Origin: Ryuthela nishihirai
Taxonomy: Eukaryota; Arthropoda; Arachnida; Araneae; Heptathelidae
Assembly: GCA_038380435.1 (NCBI GenBank)
Contig: JAWZYU010000001.1
Coordinates: 12,008,001 to 12,072,000, forward strand
Direction: 5' to 3'
Length of the DNA: 64,000 nucleotides
The translations under genes and the position numbers were made by a program. Each line of letters begins with the position of its first letter. The first letter of the stretch is position 1. Positions 1 to 10,053 of the stretch are shown here, in pieces. Below the pieces are notes generated by a model. The model had not been told where the DNA came from and made no database searches. It was given only the letters and a program-made list of their open reading frames with translations.

Positions 1-340
1 GCTGGAAATAGCATAACGCCCTTATTTATCGTTAATGTCTTGGGAATTAAAGAAGAAGCGAAAATTACTTGTATTTCGAAATATCCTTTATTACTTTTTG
101 AAAAACTCCGCACTTCGTTATTGTGCCATTTAGTTTATAATGCACCGCGCAACAGAGGAACTGCCACGCCAGGAAGGAAAGAGTTCGAACCTTTTAAATA
201 GCACCAGACATTCTGCTCGTTCAGACATTCAAATGATGACATTTTGGCAGAGAATGGTGATTGGTGGAAAGAAGACCGATGAAGCATGCAAGGTGTTGCT
301 TCAGGAGATACAGGCACTGGACAGAAAAATGGAAACAGTT

Positions 341-806
341 CGTGCTATATGAATAGAAAATCGCATTCAGGGCTCAATAACGTTTTCAATACGAATGAAA
401 AACGTGTCTAAAGATAAATTAAAGATTTTAATCAAAGCTATCTAAAGCGCGATATGTAAAGAATTTGACCCCAAAATTTAATTAAAATATTAAAGCATGT
501 TAAGAGATCAGTATCCGCCATGGAACTCTACTAGCGTCAACCATGATCTCTGATCTCTTAACCTGTTTTATTGCTTTAATTAAATTTTAAGGTCATTTTT
601 GGGTAGCAACAATTTTCTGTAGCAATTTTGGGGAGCATAAATATTCCAGAGTTATAACTCTTTGAATACTGAACAAATAATATTTAAAATCGAGAGTTAG
701 ATGGATTTGATTGAGATCTTTAATTTATCATTAGACATATTTTTCATTAAAAATCGCATTGAAGAAATCAGTGGACTCTGAATGCGATTTTCTATTGAGA
801 TAACAT
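341..806. repeat. Foldback (long inverted repeat) element
   Basis: Two arms of about 85 bp, near 345-430 and 708-806, are imperfect reverse complements. Both contain GAATAGAAAATCGCATTCAG or a close variant. A second inverted repeat is nested inside, at about 470-510 against 548-597, sharing TTAAGAGATC and TTTAATTAAA. The whole would fold into a long hairpin and contains no coding frame. This structure is typical of foldback or MITE-like DNA elements. No target duplication was recognised at the edges. Confidence 0.6.
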
Positions 807-1157
807 GGGACTCTTTCCGTTTTTATGTCCGCTAGCTGTGTTTCGTTGTGCATTCTCAGCAGTGGTAAGAAGAGGACATGCCCAGAGTAATCGCCAAGTA
901 ACGAACTGAGCATAAAGCGTATCGTGGAATTGCGGGAGGCAAGATTATCCATTAGAAAGTCTTTGCTGTCTGGGTTGGTTATGATGTGGGAACTTTGCAA
1001 TGCTGTTGGTGTCATTGAATTAGATCAGATCAAAGCAGACAGCTGCCAAGAACAGAAAGTAGAATCTTACGAGGAACGTAGATGCTGGTGAAGGATGTTG
1101 CAGGATCGTTTTTCTATGGCGAGCCAGCTCAAGGGTGCCTTCAGATAGTCATTGGTA

Positions 1158-1433
1158 CAGTCGCTCAAAAAAGAATCCGAACACTATGGTTGATTACAGA
1201 ATTGAGAAAAAATATCTGGCAACAATTTTTTTAGAAATTAGTGATCTGGCAAACTTCGTGTCACGTGATTACAGAATTCAGGAAAAATATCTGGAGCGTG
1301 TACAGCAACTGTACACGCTCCAGTTACCGTTCACAGCAAACTGGAGCGTGTGCAGTTACTGCACACGCTCCAGTTTGCTGTGAACGGTAACTGCGCACGC
1401 TCAATATTTCCGTGAGTGAGCCCACACGATCTA
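1158..1433. mobile_element. MITE-1 (Tc1/mariner-type), right end missing
   Basis: It starts at a TA dinucleotide with the terminal sequence CAGTCGCTCAAAAAAG, shared with about ten other copies here. Internal palindromic blocks follow, in which GGAGCGTGTACAG pairs with CTGTACACGCTCC. The right terminal repeat is absent. The copy runs directly into a remnant of a second MITE family (1434-1455) and then another MITE-1. Any open frame across it is a by-product of the palindromes. Confidence 0.75.
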
Positions 1434-1455
1434 GTATCAAAATAATATGACCACC
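1434..1455. mobile_element. MITE-2 terminal remnant
   Basis: The 22 bases match one terminal arm of the short palindromic element seen complete at 27140-27218 and 61085-61165, including AATAATATGACCACC. The other arm is missing. Confidence 0.5.
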
Positions 1456-1457
1456 TA

Positions 1458-1641
1458 CAGTCGCTCAAAAAAGTATCCGAACACTATGGTTGATTACAGA
1501 ATTCAGAAAAAATATCTGGCAACCTTCGTGTCACGTGACACGAAGGTTGCCAGTTCACTGATTTCTAAAAAAATCGTTGCCAGATATTTTTTCTGAATTC
1601 TGTAATCAACCATAGTGTTCGGATACTTTTTTGAGCGACTG
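1458..1641. mobile_element. MITE-1, compact complete copy
   Basis: This is a 184-bp, almost perfect palindrome flanked by TA on both sides (1456-1457 and 1642-1643). It begins CAGTCGCTCAAAAAAGTATC and ends with the reverse complement. TA target duplication and CAGTCG-type ends are characteristic of the Tc1/mariner superfamily. There is no coding capacity, so mobility would need a transposase supplied in trans. It is the shortest symmetric form of the family in this window. Confidence 0.88.
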
Positions 1642-1686
1642 TACAACTATGTATCCTCAAACAAATCGATGCTGTTTACAGAAGGC

Positions 1687-1744
1687 TGTGTTATGGCAGG
1701 AATGATAGACATCTTCTGATGTCTATCATTTCTGCCATAACACA
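1687..1744. repeat. Near-perfect hairpin
   Basis: The arms (about 27 bp) share TGTGTTATGGCAG and ATGATAGACATC, separated by only a few bases. It could be the tip of a small foldback element or a transcribed hairpin. No flanking duplication was recognised. Confidence 0.6.
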
Positions 1745-3758
1745 GAGGATTGTAACAGTGCAGAGCTTGGAGATACTGAAAGCACGAATTCGTATTCTTC
1801 ATTTTCAACAACCTGTTCTCTCTCAGATGGAATGATGGATACACACAAAACGTGTGTATTGTCCAACACTAGTATCTAATGTGGACTACTAATGTGGAGT
1901 AGTATTATGTACCACTCCACAGTAGTATTCATACATGCACTGGTCGAACATGCAGACAAATGGGTTATGATTTTGTATTCTAAGAAGACATCCTATTACT
2001 ACGAATTTAGGTTACATAGTCATATTAAAGTAGGGGCATTTGCAATTTTACAGCCTTTTAGTGATATTGCAAAATTGTTTAGTAAAGAGGTTTTTTTATT
2101 TGGAAGTTTCAAATGTTATTCACTTTTATTTGGGACCAACTTTAGGTCTTTTGCTTCCGTTGATAATACGAAGAGGTATTGGGTTTAAAATATTGTGTTT
2201 TACTTGTATTCTGAATCTCATCAAGAGATTAACAAGGCTCCCTTTGAATTTAGTAACAATGGATCACTGACATATGAAAACAATATGAATTTGTAAACTA
2301 TAATTCCACGCACAATTTGCGCTGGTTACAGATGGATAATTCAACCGCCATCCCCACTACTCATAAAACGCCGATTCCACAGTTATAATCTCATTTTGCC
2401 CCACTTAATGATATTTCAGTGCCAGTAATTGAATAAAGAATAATTCTCTGCTTGGCTCGATGAGATATATTTTTCCCAATTCCTATTGAAGGGCCAATTG
2501 CGTCACCTGATTGGCTAATTAGGTTTCACTTGTTATTAGATTAGCAACGGCGGAGGAAGTCTCGCGGAGTGAAGTGCTGTTGGGCACGTAGGCGAAGCTA
2601 AAGTCGAAAATGTTGCGATTTTTTGTCTGAACTCGTTACGTCGATGGAAGAAAAGAATGGCGACTCGAAACAAAACTTCTTTAGGTTCTTCTCCTTTAAC
2701 AGAAGGGATCGAATAATGTAGGCGCCCCCTGGTGGTGCAATTCGCTGAAATCGCACTCCAGTTAAAGCAAAGAAAGCACTAAATAAAAATAATCGCAAAA
2801 CCATTCTTCTGGAGAGAGAAAACAATGATGAAAAGAAAAAAAGTTTTTTTTTTCTCTGTTGGTAAAATTTTTTATTAGAAAGTATAAAGCATAAAAAAAA
2901 AACTTTTCTTTCTTTGCAATGGAAAAAATCGCACAGCAGTTAAGAGGAAACAAATTACGTAAGTCGAAGCTGTAGGGGAAAAACAAACAACTGAAGTGGT
3001 GTGTTGGGGGGGGGGGGCGGCAGCTGTTGAAATGTGACCCATCCTCACGGCATGAGAAGAAGAGCAAATGGCTAATACCAACTTTCGCTTTTATAACTAG
3101 TAAGCAACTTATAAGTTAAATTACTAATAAAAAATTATATTTTCTTTCGGAACCATAAAAAAATTAAAAAAAGTAACAATCCTAATTATACCTTAAATCG
3201 TGCTATCATTAGAGTGAACCTCTCGCCATTTAGAATCGGATTTGCAGTCACTGATATATCATTCGGATTGATCTGTTGATGTTATGGGCGTCGGCAGGGA
3301 GCGGGCAAGTGGAGAAGTTGTCCCCCACCCCGGAAAATTTTATCAAAAAAAAATCAATTTCTGTTGGATAATATCAAATGTGCCAAAATTAACGACATTT
3401 TTCATTAATAAAATGTAATCTGGAATTTTTTTTTGTTTTGTTTTTTGAAGCTTCTAATTTATTTTTCTTTACTAATATGAAAAAGAATTATATGTGTTTT
3501 CAATAATAAATTTCCCTTCTTTTTTGTTTGGTTGTGCGCATCTTTAGTTGTATTATGATCTGAGTGATGCATGCTTGCTTATTCCCAATTGCGCTCATTC
3601 ATGAACATCTGGAGTTAATTATTTCTATCTTCAAATATTGATTTCTTTTTGTCCCCCCCGGAATATATTTTACTCTTCTGAAAGCATTTTTCCCCCTACC
3701 CTGTCTAAAATAATTATGCAGACGGGCATGGTTGATGTTTAACTCAAAAGAGATGTTA
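1745..3758. other. AT-rich stretch without recognisable gene
   Basis: Only short chance frames are present. There are poly-A/poly-T runs at about 2838-2910 and 3421-3445 and a G run near 3007-3018. A CCAAT-like TGATTGGCTAATTAGG lies at about 2508-2523. No conserved domain was recognised in any frame. Confidence 0.5.
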
Positions 3759-3969
3759 GGGGCGGGGGTGGCTCAGTCGGTAGCGCACCAGACTCGTAAT
3801 CTGCAGTTCCCATTCCCAGACTCCCAGCTGGGCTAGCGTTGAGATTTATCCTCCTAATATCCTTTCGGGACAATGGGTAGGGGAAATTTGCTCTCAGCCA
3901 TGTCCTCGGTCAGTAGGGGACACCGATGGGCTTGGAAAAGCAGCCGTCTCCGGGAGCATTTGTTTTGCA
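3759..3969 (+). mobile_element. SINE-1, 3' truncated
   Basis: The tRNA-like head has an A box (TGGCTCAGTCGG) and the anticodon-arm region CAGACTCGTAATCTG. The B box is damaged, since the usual GGTTCGAGTCC has become CATTCCCAGACTCCC. The body includes GGTCAGTAGGGGACACCGAT, shared with the copies at 13725, 54580 and 60327. Homology stops after about 3955. The 14-mer GCATTTGTTTTGCA at 3956-3969 recurs at 4021-4034. Confidence 0.8.
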
Positions 3970-4276
3970 CCCAGTGTGCAAGGATGGGCGCAGCATTGTT
4001 GGTGGTGCAAGGGGGTGGGTGCATTTGTTTTGCATTTAGAGAGTATTATGGAAACTGGGATATTTTACAGCAGTATTATCAGTTATAGAAAATCAACGTA
4101 AAAGTTAATTTAACTGCAAACACCTCTTCTATGATACCTTTTACTGAAAATATCTGTTATGTATATTAATCGCACATTTTCGTTATGTCTGTCAATAGTG
4201 TTAATAAAAGAAAGGTATAATATAATTTCATCACTTGCGAAGCACTGCTTTATACTATTCATCAGTTTCTTCTCAG

Positions 4277-4412
4277 GGATGTCTTCATTCGATTCTTATG
4301 CAACTGCTGATGCAACTGCTGATGGTGTGTCAGGAAAATGTTCAAAGGCTGACGTTTATGTGCTATTTCAGTCGCATCGTATGGCAACAGTGAAAAGCAT
4401 TTTTGAAAAATA
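4277..4412 (+). CDS. Possible internal exon of an unknown gene
   Basis: This 136-nt segment is preceded by a pyrimidine-rich acceptor (TTTCTTCTCAG ending at 4276) and followed by a strong donor (GTAAGTACG from 4413). One frame is open throughout and would read MSSFDSYATADATADG in its first part, ending near KSIFEK. A stop in that frame (TAG at 4411-4413) spans the donor, so it would be removed by splicing. The short repeat DATADATADG-like tract is low complexity. The product is unrecognised, no partner exon was identified, and the splice signals could be chance in AT-rich DNA. Confidence 0.25.
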
Positions 4413-4548
4413 GTAAGTACGAAATATCGAAGATGATATTAATGGTTAATAACTGTTATCAGCTTTCGATTTCTCATATTTCGAAATTCGGTGTGCACAA
4501 TTATGTAGCCTAACCACAAAGAAGAAGAGTAAAGTGAAATATTAGGAT

Positions 4549-4830
4549 CGATTGTTTTTCCCCTGAGTGGCACTATTTTTGCACAGGTCACAAGGACCCC
4601 GAAGGCTCAGAGAAGGTTTGCGGGATCCTCCCATCAAGGCCATCTAGCTTGTTCTTTAACGTGCACAGAGTATTGCTCTCATGCACACGGAGCAACAGCT
4701 TAACGTCCCATTCGACGGACATCCCTTTCCAAGCTCATTGGCATCCTCTTCTGGCCTTTAAAGAGAAGTTTTTTAGATTGATCTCCGCAAAACTTTCTGC
4801 TCCACTGGTCTTGGGCATCCATTCCCACCC
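4549..4830 (-). mobile_element. SINE-1, minus strand, decayed
   Basis: Read on the minus strand, it contains the body signatures CACGTTAAAGAAC, the GACGTTAAGC-type block and the 3' segment CCTTCTCTGAGCCTTCGGGG. The tRNA-like head is not preserved. Several indels separate it from the better copies at 54580 and 60327. Confidence 0.7.
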
Positions 4831-5497
4831 ATATTAGGATCGGTAAATGCGCTGTCTTCCTCTTAACGTTTGACCAGTTCACTCTCAGTAGGAAGAAACG
4901 AAATCCAACTTGCAGCAGTTTGTTTGGAATACAAGCAGAAGGAAGAGTTTAAATTGAAATAATGTATTCTATTACTGCATTTTAACGAAGCAGTTAAAAC
5001 AGGGAGATCTTAAAGCAACAAATAAAACTTTCGGAAGTAAATATTGATAGGAGGTTGGTGGTCTTTTGATAAATTATTTGTGCTTTCTTTTTATTATGGT
5101 TTTGCTTACAGTTTGTTCGCCATTTAAATCTTTTATCCATCTTTGTTCGAATGAGCGCCTTACGGAAAAAAATTGTAAAATATTTGCTTTTAGTTCCATC
5201 CCCGTTTCTGTTCCTAGAATTACAAGCGTACAGAAGTGAATTACGTTACATTTGTAAAACTAGCTGTGGCAAATAGCCGTATTTTATAAGAAAAACGAGG
5301 GACACAATGTCCCTCGTTTGTCAGCATTTGTCAGCGTCAACAGGAACGCGGTCCTTTGCCATCAGCGGCAATGATATTACATTAAAAGCAATGATCTTAA
5401 ATTATTAAAATTATTACCGCAATGGAGGTTATTTCGGGAGTTTCGTTTTCCCAAAGTCATTAATATTTGAATTAAGAGGTTGTATGAAAATTGAATT

Positions 5498-5740
5498 GAG
5501 GGGATGCTTACTCAGTCGGTAGCGCGCCAGGCTCGTAATCTGCAGTTCCCAGGTTCGAGTCCCATCTATGCCAACGTTGAGATTTTTCTCCTTAACCCCC
5601 CACCCTGCTTTAGGTCAGAAAAGGGATACCTTTGGGCGCAGATAGGGCGCCGTCCGTCGGATAACCTATGCCGCCGGCAGGTTTATTCTGTGAACGTTAA
5701 AGAACGCGCTAGATGACCTTGACGGAATACTTCCATCTGT
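5498..5740 (+). mobile_element. SINE-1 head and body, leading into a minisatellite
   Basis: The A box (ACTCAGTCGGTAGCGCGCC) and B box (GGTTCGAGTCCC) are well kept. The body follows through GTGAACGTTAAAGAACGCGC to CCATCTGTCTCCTAAGAG. From there the element does not continue into its usual 3' end. Instead, the segment TCTCCTAACAGATATCCAG is repeated in tandem until 6398. Confidence 0.85.
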
Positions 5741-6398
5741 CTCCTAAGAGATATCCAGTGGGTCTCCTAACAGATATGCAGTGGGTCCCCTAACAGATAT
5801 CCAGTGGGTCTCCTAACAGATATCCAGTGGGTCTACTAACAGATATCCATGGGTCCTAACAGATATCCAGTGGGTCTCCTAACAGATATCCAGTGGGTCT
5901 ACTAACAGATATCCATGGGTCCTAACAGATATCCAGTGGGTCTCCTAACAGATATGCAGTGGGTCTACTAACAGATATCCAGTGGGTCTGCTAACAGATA
6001 TCCAGTGGGTCTCCTAACAGATATCCATGGGTCCTAACAGATATCCAGTGGGTCTCCTAACAGATATGCAGTGGGTCTACTAACAGATATCCAGTGGGTC
6101 TCCTAACAGATATCCAGTGGGTCTCCTAACAGATATCCATGGGTCCTAACAGATATCTCAGTGGGTCTCCTAACAGATATCCAGTGGGTCTCCTAACAGA
6201 TATCCAGTGGGTCTCCTAACAGATATCCAGTGGGTCTCCTAACAGATATCCATTGGGTCTCCTAACAGATATCCATTGGGTCTCCTAACAGATATCCAGT
6301 GGGTCTCATAACAGATATCCAGTGGGTCTCCTAACAGATAACCAGTGGGTCTCCTAACAGATATCCAGTGGGTCTCCTAAAAGATATCCAATGGGTGG
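5735..6398. repeat. 23-bp minisatellite derived from SINE-1
   Basis: About 28 tandem units of TCTCCTAACAGATATCCAG plus TGGG. Variants include shortened units (CCATGGGTCC) and GCAGTGGG. The unit aligns with the internal SINE-1 segment TCTCCCAACAGCTGTTCCAG, seen unrepeated at about 60575 and 54840. The array therefore seems to have grown from inside a resident SINE. Shortened variants recur at regular positions, suggesting that blocks of units were copied together. Confidence 0.92.
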
Positions 6399-6711
6399 TC
6401 AAGGTAGTACGCCTCTCTGTGACGTTCAATTTTACCATGTTTTTTCTTTTGGAACGCATTAAAAAATATCTCGGTCAAATCTGCTTGACCGTCGTTTTTC
6501 GAGGAACGCGAAAATATTGTTTCCCAGTTCAAACGAGTGAAATTTGATACTGTTCATCAAGACAATTTATTCTAATTGCATTCTTTGCACATGATGCAAT
6601 TTTTAGAAAACTCGGTGTTAAATTCTGAAAAGGAGAAATATTTGCTTAAACAATTTACAATGGTTTTAATCTTTTACATTTTGCAATTAAAAAAATTTGT
6701 TGCCCTAAATT

Positions 6712-7038
6712 GTGCTCGATTTTCAAGGAATCGAACCAATTGAACTACAGCAAAAAGAAACTGAAGAAGTGTCAAAGGTTGTAGAAAATCACAGCCTTGA
6801 GGTTGATAATATGGAGGAGCTGCTCCAGTCTCATTGCGAAGACCTCTTTGAAGAAGAAATCTTCGAAATCGATGAAAAAGTTGTGTCAGAACCTGTATAT
6901 ACAGAGACTAAAAGAAGAAGTCACTCAAAATCTGAAAACAAATATCAACACAGAAATTGGAATCGTTATTGTCTTCATGTGACTCTCATTATGGAAGAGC
7001 AATCAATCCTATATCCTATAAATTTACTCTCATATTGA
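6712..7038 (+). pseudogene. Possible C-terminal relic of a Tigger/pogo-type transposase
   Basis: An open frame of 108 aa contains an acidic stretch with VDNMEELLQSHCEDLFEEE. This resembles the acidic region near the C-terminus of CENP-B-like Tigger transposases, where an ELxxxHxEELTxEEL-type pattern is common. No DDE core or DNA-binding domain was found upstream. The frame starts in AT-rich sequence and ends without a usual family terminus. It could alternatively be a fragment of a host gene. The assignment rests on composition and spacing only. Confidence 0.3.
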
Positions 7039-7804
7039 GCCATATGTGTTTATCCAGAATGGGATGACGAAAATTGATTCCTTCTTTAATCCGAACGTGA
7101 CTCTCTCCTCCACATCTTGCGAAGAATGTCAAGAATCTTTTCCCTCTACATCAGGCATCCAAAATTTGTTTACTGTTCATCAAGTGATTACATAGACGGG
7201 GCGGTGTTTTCTGCAATACGCTGTCAAAGAAAGCAATTTTTTCATTCATTTTTTGCTGCTATCATTTTCAAGTTTTTTTTTTATTAAAATGCAACAGATA
7301 GTTGTGTTTATAAAAGTTGATTTTTTTGAGTAAGTTTCCAAAAATGGGCATTTTTTTATTTAAATGTATCTTTTCTCTTTACTTATTAAAGTGGAATTTA
7401 TTGTTATGTTTATTTTAACATACATATTTTCTTGACAAAAGAAAAAGTAATGAAAAATGTTTTTTTGCATGTTCTTTATTAAATCACCATCTATTTATTA
7501 TTATAATAGTAACATAATAAAATTTTACATAATTTTATTAATAAAAAAGAAATTCCATTTTCCCCATTGCCAAAATCCCCATTTTTCGCCGACCTTAGAT
7601 TCGCTTACCGAGACAGTTTTCAGTCCCAATTAATCACTGTGCGGAACAAATTCGGAAATAGACTCAAAGTGGAATAGGACTTGACACTAGATCTTTTTTA
7701 TTTTCAGTAGTCCTAACTTTAAAGCTCTATGTTAGTCAAGAGCAACTATCACACTGAAATTCTGCTCTATTCACTATATAGCAGTTTGCGTTCTGTTCTC
7801 CGCC
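7039..7804. other. AT-rich stretch without recognisable gene
   Basis: Poly-T and TTATTAT-type low complexity dominates 7260-7560. No domain, tRNA or repeat shared with the rest of the window was seen. Confidence 0.5.
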
Positions 7805-7990
7805 ATAAAAGCTGCTTGTCACAGAGGTCTGACAGGAGCCTGTCAGTTTATATCCCAGAGTAGAAGGTCTGAGAGGATGGCAGGACCTCATCAGAAAAAC
7901 GACACATACATCCATGCCTTACCCGGGACTCGAACCCAGGTCCCTTAGATCAATAGCCAAGCGTGCTAACCACTCGGCCACAAGAAGGTT
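7805..7990 (-). mobile_element. SINE-2 (tRNA-derived), minus strand
   Basis: On the minus strand the head reads GTGGCCGAGTGGTTAGC (A box), then GGGTTCGAGTCCCGGG (B box), as in serine/leucine-type tRNAs. The body follows, containing CTGCCATCCTCTCAGACC and AACTGACAGGCTCCTGTC. The same head-body arrangement recurs at 51780-51990, so it is a dispersed SINE and not a functional tRNA gene. Confidence 0.85.
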
Positions 7991-8439
7991 TAAAACTATT
8001 TCTGGATTTATAAATGATTCTGGACTTTAACTAGATCAACGGGCATTGCATTTACTATCGGTGTAAACTGTTTAAACGTATTTAAAGTTATTCGAGTGGT
8101 GATTTAAAGAGTGTCAGTTGTTTGCTGCAGTATCTGAATAAAATATTCAATGTGGTCTGTGAAGTCCATAAAAAAAAAAGGAAATTAAATTTTGGCAAAG
8201 TGATGCTCGAGATAAGAGTTGGTATTTTATTGCACCTACTGAACAACTATTACCATTAAAGATTGTGGGAGGCTGGGAGTAATAATTGTATTATTCGCAT
8301 TATTAGTAGCCAAACGAACAGTGGGTTTTCCTACTTGATGAATAAGGATGATTTTATCCTAAGGCGAGGGAATGAAATTCTAGCGTGTCATCGCCCGTCA
8401 AATGGACTCGCGCGGCGGCTTTAGTTTAAATTTGACCTC

Positions 8440-8704
8440 TACTTTTACTGTTTTCAAAGTAAACGTAAGAGGTCATATACTGATCAGAAATTGCAAATGG
8501 CTTTATTAGAGTTCGTAGTACCTGGAAATCATTTCCTAAATCATAGCACACGAAAATGGCATAATCACTGATAAGTATGAAGGAAGTTACCACTCTGAAT
8601 TTAACGTCGATCAGTTTTAGAGCCAAAACTGTCTTGAGCCGAGTGGGATACGAACCCACGACCTCCTGACCTTTGGACCACTGAGCTACCGGCCGCCGAT
8701 TAAG
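8440..8704 (-). mobile_element. tRNA-derived SINE (SINE-3) or tRNA pseudogene
   Basis: The minus strand carries GGTAGCTCAGTGGTCC (A box) and GTGGGTTCGTATCCCAC (B box with its stem), at about 8636-8700. About 190 bases of non-tRNA sequence follow. A poorly preserved relative of the head may lie at 25254-25410. The extent of the body is an estimate, because no second full copy defines the end. Confidence 0.55.
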
Positions 8705-9189
8705 ATCTCCTCTAATTGATGATATGAACATTTTCTACCTACAGTATATATTCCATTATGTCACATGTAGGAGTTGTAATGGAATACGGAATCAATTTCG
8801 GAGTTTTTCATTCTAACATTAGGAATAAGATGCGTTCACTTTTATATAAATGCATCTCTAAGAAAGTACGAAAGACCAAAAATATGATGCAAACGTTTTG
8901 TAATTAAAATCTTTTTTTCACAATTCAGAAATTTTTGTTGTGTTCTGTGTGCGAAAAGAAATCCAAATTTTTGTCTCATTTTAAAATTAAGTGCTTTTTT
9001 AAATCTTGATACTATAGAAATAAATCTTCAGTGAAGGGATCTTTATCTCCCGCCATGAACAGGTTGCATTAGGAGAGGGATTCCTTATACGCTGGGACAA
9101 CTGAAACAGAAACTAGAAAACCAGGAACAAAAACAATTGGAAAAAGGAGCAAACGCATCCGTTGCATGTATTTCGGAGTATGCAGTAGG

Positions 9190-9812
9190 GAGAGTTTATG
9201 AACTGAATGAGTGAGTATATGTAGTGGGGGAATGCATGCAGTGAGTGAGTGAATGCATGTAGTGAATTACTGAATGCATGGAGTGAGTGAGCGAATGCAT
9301 GTAGTGAGCGAGTGAACGCTTGTAGTGAGTGAGTGAATGCATGTAGTGAGTGAGTGAATGCATTTTGTGAGCGAGTGAATGTATGTTGTGAGCGAGTGAA
9401 TGCATGTAGTGAGCGATTGAGTGAATGCATGTAATGAGCGAGTTAGTGAATGCATGTAATGAGCGAGTGAGTGAATGCATGTAATGAGCGAGTGAGTGAA
9501 TGCATGTAATGAGCGAGTGAGTGAATGCATGTAATGAGCGAGTGAGTGAATGCATGTAATGAGCGAGTGAATGCATCTAGTGAGTGAGTGAATGCATGTA
9601 ATGAGCGAGTGAGTGAATGCATGTTGAGCGAGTGACCGCATGTAGTGAGCGAGTGAACGCATGTAGTGAACGAGTGAACGCATGTAGTGAGCGAGTGAAC
9701 GCATGTAGTGAGCGAGTGAACGCATGTAGTGAGTGAGTGAACGCATGTAGTGAGTGAGTGAATGCATGTAGTGAGTGAGTGAATGCATGTAGTGAGTGAG
9801 TGAATGTGTGTG
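9190..9812. repeat. Minisatellite with 21- and 25-bp units
   Basis: Units such as GTGAGCGAGTGAACGCATGTA (21 bp) and ATGTAATGAGCGAGTGAGTGAATGC (25 bp) are arrayed for about 620 bp. The 25-bp form dominates the middle and the 21-bp form the right-hand part. The minus-strand frames reading HSLTHYM repeats arise because 21 is a multiple of three. They switch frame at the 25-bp units and are not taken as protein. Confidence 0.92.
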
Positions 9813-10053
9813 TGTTGTACCAGAGCCTCATGTTAGCCATTCATTACCTGAAGTTTTCCCTAAAGATAAAAGGAACTTTTGAGGAAATCGACAGATAATT
9901 GATGTTGCCCGTCTCCCACGATCTAGGACGTCTGAGGGTGGCTTTTGGGGAAGACATTTTTTTTTCTTTTTTTTGTTCTTTTTTTTCAACTTTGTTTCCC
10001 TTTTTCTTTCTCTCTTCAGTTTAACGTTTTTCTATTTTTTAATTAACGTTCTC

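Noticed and set aside
140..352. 70-aa plus-strand frame (MHRATEELPRQEGKS...)
   Set aside because: It has no recognised domain, is overlapped by an equally long opposite frame, and its end runs into the foldback element.
5498..5590. Possible functional tRNA genes at the SINE heads (also 7920, 8640, 13733, 51905, 54592)
   Set aside because: Each is followed by a shared non-tRNA body, the acceptor stems do not pair, and several have target duplications, so they are SINE heads.
5735..6398. CRISPR array
   Set aside because: There are no unique spacers between repeats. The units are contiguous, related to a SINE, and the genome is eukaryotic. The same holds for 34085-35790.
9113..9840. Overlapping minus-strand frames with MHSLTHYM repeats, resembling a repetitive protein
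   Set aside because: They follow the DNA minisatellite period. The frame changes wherever 25-bp units replace 21-bp units, and three frames give similar peptides.
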